Shown in pieces: positions 1 to 8,407 of a stretch of DNA of 64,000 nt (position 1 is the first letter of the stretch; every line of letters starts with the position of its first letter). The stretch is from Siphonodentalium dalli (taxonomy: Eukaryota; Mollusca; Scaphopoda; Gadilida; Siphonodentaliidae), in assembly GCA_032622095.1 (NCBI GenBank), contig CP136061.1, forward strand, positions 129,718,754-129,782,753, in the 5' to 3' direction. The notes beneath the pieces are model-generated. The model ran no database searches and was not told the origin of the DNA. It saw only the letters and a program-made list of their open reading frames with translations. The position numbers and the translations under genes were made by a program.

Positions 1-48
1 CATGCAAGACCTGTGGTGATCGCTGGTCGGAGAAGGCCGGCGCTTCAG

Positions 49-68
49 ATGGATTTTTTTTTTTTTTT
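49..68 (+). repeat. Poly-T tract of variable length, unit 1
   Basis: A T run of roughly 11-17 bases in each unit. In units 10, 12, 13 and 22 it is interrupted as TTTTGTTTTGTTTTT (for example at 26970). It is the most length-variable site in the unit and a useful lineage marker. Confidence 0.7.
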
Positions 69-341
69 GGTACAAATTTCCCAATGTATCCATTTTGTGA
101 TCACTATTTTAACTATAACTCTAAATCCGTGTCTTTGGTTCAGTTCAAGATACAAACCACAATGAACTGTCAGGTTTAAATGAGGTAGTAATCAACGATT
201 TCTGGCCATTTTCACAATTTCGTGTGGTTACTGTACTACAACATTCTGCTGCACCACGGTCATTGACAAACAGCACACAATAGACATAAATGGACTAAGA
301 ATTCAACTGTCTGTACTTTGACTGGACTGTCACATCATAAA

Positions 342-587
342 TTGAATTATCTCCCTTGGACTGTCCATGCAATGCACCAATTTTTAACGATTGTTTGGCC
401 GAAAGTAGCCATCTTCGGCCCCATAGTTAACCATGACAGAGCGAATGTCAGTCTATTGTCACCTTGTGAGCAGATATAGAACCTAGATAGATGTAAGATG
501 ATATAAAAACTAAAGAAAAATTATCGTATCAATTTTGAAATTTTGTTTTGGAACTGCAGAAGACTGTTTTGAAGGGAGATAAATCAA
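342..587. repeat. 246-bp segment with 16-bp terminal inverted repeats, unit 1
   Basis: TTGAATTATCTCCCTT at 342-357 and AAGGGAGATAAATCAA at 572-587 are inverted repeats matching at 15 of 16 positions. In unit 2 the pair is at 3321-3336 and 3551-3566, and it recurs in each unit. Units 4-6 and 19 have TTTAATTATC on the left. The size and ends fit a MITE-like element, but I see no clear target-site duplication, and it carries no ORF. It would have inserted before the array was amplified. Confidence 0.4.
393..461 (+). repeat. Diverged internal repeat, member A, unit 1
   Basis: This 69-bp stretch aligns without gaps to 1006-1074, with about 47 of 69 bases identical, including GTTTGGC at the left and AGCGAATGTCAG near the right. 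In the frame of the 89-codon ORF it contains stop codons. Confidence 0.6.
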
Positions 588-905
588 GCTCTTTTCCGGT
601 GTATTACCACATAGAGCTGGTCCACACCATGCAGATACGAAACACATACTTCGTAAGTCAAACATCATCCTATTCTGTGAACTATGGTACCTTTATAAAA
701 TAATTAAACCATTAAAACAGTACTCACATTAATAACAAATGTCAAACTGACAGTTACAGCCCTTATATGCTTAAAATCCTATTTTTCAGCCCTCCTACAA
801 ACCCATGAAATCGTGTATGGATACTTGAACTAAAACGCATAATATTGTCGATGACAGTGTTGTCGTGCAACAACGTGCTTATGTAGCCTAAATTGTTTAT
901 TTCAG

Positions 906-1175
906 ATGGTTGGAACTAATATTTTGCCTCAATTTCGGTATGTTTGTTCTGTCAGTCACATGCCCCTCGTTTCGAATTTACAAAACACCATATTTCCACC
1001 ACGTTGTTTGGCGATATTTGACCAATTTAAGCCCAGAAGCGAACAATGGCAAAGCGAATGTCAGCAAATTGTCATACCATCGCCCGTTAGAACTATGCTG
1101 GCGTTAACCTATATGGGAATCAGAAATAAACCCATCACAGTGGTTGGCTCTCAAGGCCTTTTCCTTCAGAAATAA
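906..1175 (+). CDS. Hypothetical 89-residue ORF, unit 1
   Basis: I do not recognise this protein. It has no signal peptide, membrane segment or metal-binding motif that I can see. It is open in all 22 units, at 906, 3885, 6864, 9847, 12843, 15838, 18832, 21826, 24818, 27821, 30813, 33815, 36810, 39801, 42781, 45759, 48737, 51720, 54701, 57694, 60686 and 63689. The only indel among copies is an in-frame 12-bp deletion. Because the units are so similar, continued openness is weak evidence of coding. In this unit residues 55-56 are IV where most copies have MI. It lies about 640 bp upstream of the nanos start. Confidence 0.3.
   Translation: MVGTNILPQFRYVCSVSHMPLVSNLQNTIFPPRCLAIFDQFKPRSEQWQSECQQIVIPSPVRTMLALTYMGIRNKPITVVGSQGLFLQK
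1006..1074 (+). repeat. Diverged internal repeat, member B (inside the unknown ORF), unit 1
   Basis: Partner of 393-461, exactly 613 bp downstream. It is the open version and forms the middle of the 89-codon ORF, residues 34-56. Confidence 0.6.
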
Positions 1176-1625
1176 TGCACCGGTCAAGCAGCCGTCAGAA
1201 GAGTTATAAATGCGGATTCTATAGTTTCCCTACACACATTCAAGAAGCGCAGCTATAATGATTGAGTTACAGTTAACCATGCATATGGCAATATAAAGTA
1301 TAACCTTATATACGTCGAACGTCTGCGCGTGCCAGGGAATACCCAAAACAAATGTGTGTCATAAATCTAACTCAGAACCGAAAGCAGTCAGTTGAATTTT
1401 TCAGTAATATATTGATACGCTTAACAACTTATGCATCTATACAATTCGCTTGTTTAGTTGACATTATACTCAATTTTACACCGCGCACAGTGAACCGAGT
1501 TATACTCCAAATTCACGGAGCAAGTGGGAAGCGCCGATGCATGTTGTGATATGAATTTGAATGCAACGCAAAGTAAACACTTCGTTGCCACTCGAAAACT
1601 GTGTTGTAGTACTCGAAAGATCGCC
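1176..1625. other. Region between unknown ORF and nanos promoter, unit 1
   Basis: AT-rich, with no gene I can support. Short open stretches on both strands (61-81 codons) overlap each other, come and go between units through single substitutions, and lack any recognisable motif. It may hold distal nanos control elements. Confidence 0.5.
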
Positions 1626-1816
1626 GAGCCAATCAAATAGCGTTGATTAGGCCGAACAGAGGCCACTACGTTCTTGTAAAAACACCCCCTTCCAGACCCC
1701 GTGCAAGTATATAAATCCAGATTGGTTTCATATCAAACCATATCTTTCGTTCACTGTCGCTCGATCGTTCTAAATCATAACCATTTCAGTCGAACATTAT
1801 AGAAATTGCCATCATT

Positions 1817-2450
1817 ATGTCATCAGTTGCAAGCATCGACATGGAAGGGGGGACTTTTTGGTTTCCTCATAGATTCAGCGTTTACGTTCAGTGATCAGGA
1901 TATTTCACAATCGCATGGGAAAATAACCAGGTCGTGTGTCTCAACAAATATCGAGTACCTTGCTTGAATTCGAGCGAACGCCACAGATGATTTCAATGTG
2001 AATGGCACGGATGTCGACCTTGATGACTATGATTCCTACCAAGCTCAACTGAGGGGTCACAATGTCAGCAGTTCCATTCTGTTTTCTGTGGGGTGTGATG
2101 CAGCGACAGATTCGAAAGACAAGAAATGAATCAAGCGAGCATGTGCCGAAGCCGTTCTGCCCCCAAATAAGAGACCGGTAGTGAACAGTTTAAGGAACAA
2201 ATCAAAAGAATATTGCGTTTTCTGCAAACACAGTAAAAAACCAGCACGGTTGTACAAAAGTCACCTGGTAAAAGACGACAATGATGTAGTTACCTGTCCC
2301 ATTCTCCGACGGTACAAGTGCCCTCTATGTGGTATTTCTGGTGACAAAGCTCACACGATCAAGTATTGTCCATCATACGACGGGATATCCATGAGCGTTG
2401 CCGTAGCCAGGAGAAGAAAGTTCGACAGCAAGAGAGTCAGATCTTCATAA
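1817..2450 (+). pseudogene. nanos: nanos-like gene, copy 1 (broken)
   Basis: This copy is inactivated three times over. An extra G in the run after codon 10 (six Gs instead of five, near 1841) shifts the frame. Codon 50 is TGA (1965-1967) where intact copies have TCA, and codon 104 is TGA (2127-2129) where they have GGA. It also differs by G6S and V173I. The zinc finger region itself is intact, but the only in-frame ATG downstream of the stops is codon 192, beyond the finger, so no zinc-finger protein is expected by ordinary initiation. The promoter and 3' signals remain, so it could still be transcribed. Confidence 0.9.
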
Positions 2451-2578
2451 GCTGCAAGCCAGATTAGCACACGCTATGTGTCTAAATGCCCGTTTTGTTT
2501 AAATATTATTCAATTGTTATATATGTTGGTGCGCATGGAAATTTGAAACATGCGCACAATTTGTATTGTATAAATAAA

Positions 2579-2982
2579 CAATTTGTAATGAATTATATGC
2601 AAAGAAGCTTTTACATATTAGGCAATAAACTTATGTATAACAAATATCCTTTCGTATCTATATATAAACAAATGGGCGGTCTCTTGGTGCTTGCTTTTTT
2701 TTGTACCTCGTTCCTGTCGTGTCGTGTAGATATTTCTGAAATTGTAGCTGTCTAATGTCAACATCTAGTGATTATTGTGCGAATGGGTGGTTTCGCCTAC
2801 TTGTCTAATGTCTTGTTCTTTGAACACACAGAAAGAAATCGCATGCAACAATTCCAATCCCGCTTTATATAAGCCATATATCAGTCCATCGTCAAAGCTT
2901 CATTGGAAGACTCGCGTAGCAGGGTTGCGAGTACAAATGCCCTACTGAAGCATAACAGTACGATGATAAAACAAAATCGTTT
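2579..2982. other. Region downstream of nanos poly(A) signal, unit 1
   Basis: No gene supported. It contains a second AATAAA and TGTAGATA near 2725, a Pumilio-like octamer that lies beyond the first predicted mRNA end. Confidence 0.45.
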
Positions 2983-4604
2983 CATGCAAGACTTGTGGTG
3001 ATCGCTGGTCGGAGAAGGCCGGCGCTTCAGATGGATTTTTTTTTTTTTGTACAAATTTCCCAATGTATCCATTTTGTGATCACTATTTTAACTATAACTC
3101 TAAATCCGTGTCTTTGGTTCAGTTCAAGATACAAACCACAATGAACTGTCAGGTTTAAATGAGGTAGTAATCAACGATTTCTGGCCATTTTCACAATTTC
3201 GTGTGGTTACTGTACTACAACATTCTGCTGCACCACGGTCATTGACAAACAGCACACAATAGACATAAATGGACTAAGAATTCAACTGTCTGTACTTTGA
3301 CTGGACTGTCACATCATAAATTGAATTATCTCCCTTGGACTGTCCATGCAATGCACCAATTTTTAACCATTGTTTGGCCGAAAGTAGCCATCTTCGGCCC
3401 CATAGTTAACCATGACAGAGCGAATGTCAGTCTATTGTCACCTTGTGAGCAGATATAGAACCTAGATAGATGTAAGATGATATAAAAACTAAAGAAAAAT
3501 TATCGTATCAATTTTGAAATTTTGTTTTGGAACTGCAGAAGACTGTTTTGAAGGGAGATAAATCAAGCTCTTTTCCGGTGTATTACCACATAGAGCTGGT
3601 CCACACCATGCAGATACGAAACACATACTTCGTAAGTCAAACATCATCCTATTCTGTGAACTATGGTACCTTTATAAAATAATTAAACCATTAAAACAGT
3701 ACTCACATTAATAACAAATGTCAAACTGACAGTTACAGCCCTTATATGCTTAAAATCCTATTTTTCAGCCCTCCTACAAACCCATGAAATCGTGTATGGA
3801 TACTTGAACTAAAACGCATAATATTGTCGATGACAGTGTTGTCGTGCAACAACGTGCTTATGTAGCCTAAATTGTTTATTTCAGATGGTTGGAACTAATA
3901 TTTTGCCTCAATTTCGGTATGTTTGTTCTGTCAGTCACATGCCCCTCGTTTCGAATTTACAAAACACCATATTTCCACCACGTTGTTTGGCGATATTTGA
4001 CCAATTTAAGACCAGAAGCGAACAATGGCAAAGCGAATGTCAGCAAATGATCATACCATCGCCCGTTAGAACTATGCTGGCGTTAACCTATATGGGAATC
4101 AGAAATAAACCCATCACAGTGGTTGGCTCTCAAGGCCTTTTCCTTCAGAAATAATGCACCGGTCAAGCAGCCGTCAGAAGAGTTATAAATGCGGATTCTA
4201 TAGTTTCCCTACACACACTCAAGAAGCGCAGCTATAATGATTGAGTTACAGTTAACCATGCATATGGCAATATAAAGTATAACTTTATATACGTCGAACG
4301 ACTGCGCGTGCCAGGGAATACCCAAAACAAATGTGTGTCATAAATCTAACTCAGAACCGAAAGCAGTCAGTTGAATTTTTCAGTAATATATTGATACGCT
4401 TAACAACTTATGCATCTATACAATTCGCTTGTTTAGTTGACATTATACTCAATTTTACACCGCGCACAGTGAACCGAGTTATACTCCAAATTCACGGAGC
4501 AAGTGGGAAGCGCCGATGCATGTTGTGATATGAATTTGAATGCAACGCAAAGTAAACACTTCGTTGCCACTCGAAAACTGTGTTGTAGTACTCGAAAGAT
4601 CGCC

Positions 4605-4695
4605 GAGCCAATCAAATAGCGTTGATTAGGCCGAACAGAGGCCACTACGTTCTTGTAAAAACACCCCCTTCCAGACCCCGTGCAAGTATATAAAT
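4605..4695 (+). promoter_or_regulatory. nanos promoter, unit 2 (typical form)
   Basis: GAGCCAATCA at 4605-4614 is a strong CCAAT-box match (the NF-Y type). TATATAAAT at 4687-4695 lies 73 bp further on and 109 bp before the ATG, so transcription should start around 4715-4730, giving a 5' UTR of roughly 65-80 nt. The same pair sits at the same distance from the ATG in every unit: it begins at 1626, 7584, 10567, 13563, 16558, 19552, 22546, 25538, 28541, 31533, 34535, 37530, 40509, 43489, 46467, 49445, 52428, 55421, 58414 and 61406. No start site has been measured. Confidence 0.65.
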
Positions 4696-4795
4696 CCAGA
4701 TTGGTTTCATATCAAACCATATCTTTCGTTCACTGTCGCTCGATCGTTCTAAATCATAACCATTTCAGTCGAACATTATAGAAATTGCCATCATT

Positions 4796-5428
4796 ATGTC
4801 ATCAGTTGCAGGCATCGACATGGAAGGGGGACTTTTTGGTTTCCTCATAGATTCAGCGTTTACGTTCAGTGATCAGGATATTTCACAATCGCATGGGAAA
4901 ATAACCAGGTCGTGTGTCTCAACAAATATCGAGTACCTTGCTTGAATTCGAGCGAACGCCACAGATGATTTCAATGTGAATGGCACGGATGTCGACCTTG
5001 ATGACTATGATTCCTACCAAGCTCAACTGAGGGGTCACAATGTCAGCAGTTCCATTCTGTTTTCTGTGGGGTGTGATGCAGCGACAGATTCGAAAGACAA
5101 GAAAGGAATCAAGCGAGCATGTGCCGAAGCCGTTCTGCCCCCAAATAAGAGACCGGTAGTGAACAGTTTAAGGAACAAATCAAAAGAATATTGCGTTTTC
5201 TGCAAACACAGTAAAAAACCAGCACGGTTGTACAAAAGTCACCTGGTAAAAGACGACAATGATGTAGTTACCTGTCCCATTCTCCGACGGTACAAGTGCC
5301 CTCTATGTGGTGTTTCTGGTGACAAAGCTCACACGATCAAGTATTGTCCATCATACGACGGGATATCCATGAGCGTTGCCGTAGCCAGGAGAAGAAAGTT
5401 CGACAGCAAGAGAGTCAGATCTTCATAA
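4796..5428 (+). pseudogene. nanos: nanos-like gene, copy 2 (single nonsense codon)
   Basis: Full length (633 bp) and in frame apart from one TGA at codon 50 (4943-4945), the same lesion as in copies 1 and 3. Everything downstream, including all eight zinc ligands, is preserved. An open stretch from 4976 begins with GTG rather than ATG, so internal initiation there is unlikely in an animal nuclear gene. A functional protein would require stop readthrough. Confidence 0.9.
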
Positions 5429-5506
5429 GCTGCAAACCAGATTAGCACACGCTATGTGTCTAAATGCCCGTTTTGTTTAAATATTATTCAATTGTTATAT
5501 ATGTTG

Positions 5507-5556
5507 GTGCGCATGGAAATTTGAAACATGCGCACAATTTGTATTGTATAAATAAA
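5507..5556 (+). promoter_or_regulatory. nanos 3' UTR hairpin and poly(A) signal, unit 2
   Basis: GTGCGCATG (5507-5515) and CATGCGCAC (5527-5535) form a perfect 9-bp GC-rich stem with an 11-nt loop, in an otherwise AT-rich 3' UTR. AATAAA follows at 5551-5556, 123 bp after the stop codon, with a second AATAAA at 5602. The hairpin recurs in all 21 units, starting at 2529, 8486, 11482, 14478, 17473, 20467, 23461, 26461, 29456, 32456, 35450, 38445, 41424, 44403, 47382, 50360, 53343, 56336, 59329 and 62329. From unit 4 onward it is 13 bp further from the stop because of a 13-bp length difference. Nanos mRNAs in other animals are controlled through their 3' UTRs, so a role in localisation or translation is possible but unproven. 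Confidence 0.6.
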
Positions 5557-6863
5557 CAATTTGTAATGAATTATATGCAAAGAAGCTTTTACATATTAGG
5601 CAATAAACTTATGTATAACAAATATCCTTTCGTATCTATATATAAACAAATGGGCGGTCTCTTGGTGCTTGCTTTTTTTTGTACCTCGTTCCTGTCGTGT
5701 CGTGTAGATATTTCTGAAATTGTAACTGTCTAATGTCAACATCTAGTGATTATTGTGCGAATGGGTGGTTTCGCCTACTTGTCTAATGTCTTGTTCTTTG
5801 AACACACAGAAAGAAATCGCATGCAACAATTCCAATCCCGCTTTATATAAGCCATATATCAGTCCATCGTCAAAGCTTCATTGGAAGACTCGCGTAGCAG
5901 GGTTGCGAGTACAAATGCCCTACTGAAGCATAACAGTACGATGATAAAACAAAATCGTTTCATGCAAGACTTGTGGTGATCGCTGGTCGGAGAAGGCCGG
6001 CGCTTCAGATGGATTTTTTTTTTTTTTGTACAAATTTCCCAATGTATCCATTTTGTGATCACTATTTTAACTATAACTCTAAATCCGTGTCTTTGGTTCA
6101 GTTCAAGATACAAACCACAATGAACTGTCAGGTTTAAATGAGGTAGTAATCAACGATTTCTGGCCATTTTCACAATTTCGTGTGGTTACTGTACTACAAC
6201 ATTCTGCTGCACCACGGTCATTGACAAACAGCACACAATAGACATAAATGGACTAAGAATTCAACTGTCTGTACTTTGACTGGACTGTCACATCATAAAT
6301 TGAATTATCTCCCTTGGACTGTCCATGCAATGCACCAATTTTTAACCATTGTTTGGCCGAAAGTAGCCATCTTCGGCCCCATAGTTAACCACGACAGAGC
6401 GAATGTCAGTCTATTGTCACCTTGTGAGCAGATATAGAACCTAGATAGATGTAAGATGATATAAAAACTAAAGAAAAATTATCGTATCAATTTTGAAATT
6501 TTGTTTTGGAACTGCAGAAGACTGTTTTGAAGGGAGATAAATCAAGCTCTTTTCCGGTGTATTACCACATAGAGCTGGTCCACACCATGCAGATACGAAA
6601 CACATACTTCGTAAGTCAAACATCATCCTATTCTGTGAACTATGGTACCTTTATAAAATAATTAAACCATTAAAACAGTACTCACATTAATAACAAATGT
6701 CAAACTGACAGTTACAGCCCTTATATGCTTAAAATCCTATTTTTCAGCCCTCCTACAAACCCATGAAATCGTGTATGGATACTTGAACTAAAACGCATAA
6801 TATTGTCGATGACAGTGTTGTCGTGCAACAACGTGCTTATGTAGCCTAAATTGTTTATTTCAG

Positions 6864-7133
6864 ATGGTTGGAAGTAATATTTTGCCTCAATTTCGATATG
6901 TTTGTTCTGTCAGTCACATGCCCCTCGTTTCGAATTTACAAAACACCATATTTCCACCACGTTGTTTGGCGATATTTGACCAATTTAAGACCAGAAGCGA
7001 ACAATGGCAAAGCGAATGTCAGCAAATGATCATACCATCGCCCGTTAGAACTATGCTGGCGTTAACCTATATGGGAATCAGAAATAAACCCATCACAGTG
7101 GTTGGCTCTCAAGGCCTTTTCCTTCAGAAATAA
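6864..7133 (+). CDS. Hypothetical 89-residue ORF, unit 3
   Basis: Private change T4S (AGT for ACT); otherwise as in unit 2. Confidence 0.28.
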   Translation: MVGSNILPQFRYVCSVSHMPLVSNLQNTIFPPRCLAIFDQFKTRSEQWQSECQQMIIPSPVRTMLALTYMGIRNKPITVVGSQGLFLQK

Positions 7134-7774
7134 TGCACCGGTCAAGCAGCCGTCAGAAGAGTTATAAATGCGGATTCTATAGTTTCCCTACACACACTCA
7201 AGAAGCGCAGCTATAATGATTGAGTTACAGTTAACCATGCATATGGCAATATAAAGTATAACCTTATATACGTCGAACGACTGCGCGTGCCAGGGAATAC
7301 CCAAAACAAATGTGTGTCATAAATCTAACTCAGAACCGAAAGCAGTCAGTTGAATTTTTCAGTAATATATTGATACGCTTAACAACTTATGCATCTATAC
7401 AATTCGCTTGTTTAGTTGACATTATACTCAATTTTACACCGCGCACAGTGAACCGAGTTATACTCCAAATTCACGGAGCAAGTGGGAAGCGCCGATGCAT
7501 GTTGTGATATGAATTTGAATGCAACGCAAAGTAAACACTTCGTTGCCACTCGAAAACTGTGTTGTAGTACTCGAAAGATCGCCGAGCCAATCAAATAGCG
7601 TTGATTAGGCCGAACAGAGGCCACTACGTTCTTGTAAAAACACCCCCTTCCAGACCCCGTGCAAGTATATAAATCCAGATTGGTTTCATATCAAACCATA
7701 TCTTTCGTTCACTGTCGCTCGATCGTTCTAAATCATAACCATTTCAGTCGAACATTATAGAAATTGCCATCATT

Positions 7775-8407
7775 ATGTCATCAGTTGCAGGCATCGACAT
7801 GGAAGGGGGACTTTTTGGTTTCCTCATAGATTCAGCGTTTACGTTCAGTGATCAGGATATTTCACAATCGCATGGGAAAATAACCAGGTCGTGTGTCTCA
7901 ACAAATATCGAGTACCTTGCTTGAATTCGAGCGAACGCCACAGATGATTTCAATGTGAATGGCACGGATGTCGACCTTGATGACTATGATTCCTACCAAG
8001 CTCAACTGAGGGGTCACAATGTCAGCAGTTCCATTCTGTTTTCTGTGGGGTGTGATGCAGCGACAGATTCGAAAGACAAGAAATGAATCAAGCGAGCATG
8101 TGCCGAAGCCGTTCTGCCCCCAAATAAGAGACCGGTAGTGAACAGTTTAAGGAACAAATCAAAAGAATATTGCGTTTTCTGCAAACACAGTAAAAAACCA
8201 GCACGGTTGTACAAAAGTCACCTGGTAAAAGACGACAATGATGTAGTTACCTGTCCCATTCTCCGACGGTACAAGTGCCCTCTATGTGGTATTTCTGGTG
8301 ACAAAGCTCACACGATCAAGTATTGTCCATCATACGACGGGATATCCATGAGCGTTGCCGTAGCCAGGAGAAGAAAGTTCGACAGCAAGAGAGTCAGATC
8401 TTCATAA
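7775..8407 (+). pseudogene. nanos: nanos-like gene, copy 3 (two nonsense codons)
   Basis: Full length and without frameshift, but with TGA at codon 50 (7922-7924) and at codon 104 (8084-8086). It shares V173I with copy 1. The two common stops and V173I show that copies 1 and 3 descend from one already broken copy, or that one converted the other. Copy 2 between them has only the first stop. Confidence 0.9.

Larger units (their letters stand above)
629..1175 (+). other. Possible two-exon gene model for the unknown ORF, unit 1
   Basis: ATG at 629 opens eight codons ending at 652, followed by GTAAGT (653-658), a strong 5' splice-site match. A pyrimidine-rich TTGTTTATTTCAG ends at 905, directly before the 89-codon ORF at 906-1175. 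Joining the two sites keeps the frame and would give 97 residues. A second acceptor-like TATTTTTCAG ends at 789. The model repeats in every unit. In units 14-17 the donor is GCAAGT, a weaker but usable form. No homology is recognised, so this is a hypothesis from splice signals alone. Confidence 0.3.
1..2982 (+). repeat. Array unit 1 (degenerate family)
   Basis: Family of units 1-3: lacks the 13 bp found after the nanos stop in units 4-21 and carries TGA at nanos codon 50. Its upstream half has the ATAAATGG and GAATTCAAC variants. Confidence 0.95.
2983..5960 (+). repeat. Array unit 2 (degenerate family)
   Basis: Close copy of units 1 and 3, but without the second nonsense codon. Confidence 0.95.

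Noticed and set aside
1352-1666. 65- to 81-codon ORFs on both strands between the unknown ORF and the promoter
   Set aside because: They overlap each other, appear or vanish between units with single base changes, and show no motif.
2057-2257. 66-codon minus-strand ORF inside nanos, present in every unit
   Set aside because: It is a reverse-strand shadow of the nanos coding region and has no recognisable features.
2181-2450. 89-codon zinc-finger-only ORF in copies 1 and 3 (also 8138-8407)
   Set aside because: Again a GTG start, created only because a stop codon lies just upstream. It is the remnant of the broken gene.
1817-2450. nanos copies as processed retrogenes
   Set aside because: The promoter is retained and there is no poly(A) tail after the 3' UTR. 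Lack of introns is common in nanos genes, so it is not evidence of retroposition.
4976-5428. 150-codon open stretch in copy 2 (and 43859-44311 in copy 15) as a shortened functional Nanos
   Set aside because: It begins with GTG, not ATG. The only in-frame ATG downstream is codon 192, beyond the zinc finger.
5703-5710. TGTAGATA as a Pumilio site controlling nanos mRNA
   Set aside because: It lies about 150 bp beyond the first AATAAA, and G at the fifth position is a poor match, so it is probably not in the mRNA.
5859-6113. 63- to 85-codon minus-strand ORF across the poly-T tract
   Set aside because: Its lysine run is just the poly-T tract, and its frame changes with tract length from unit to unit.
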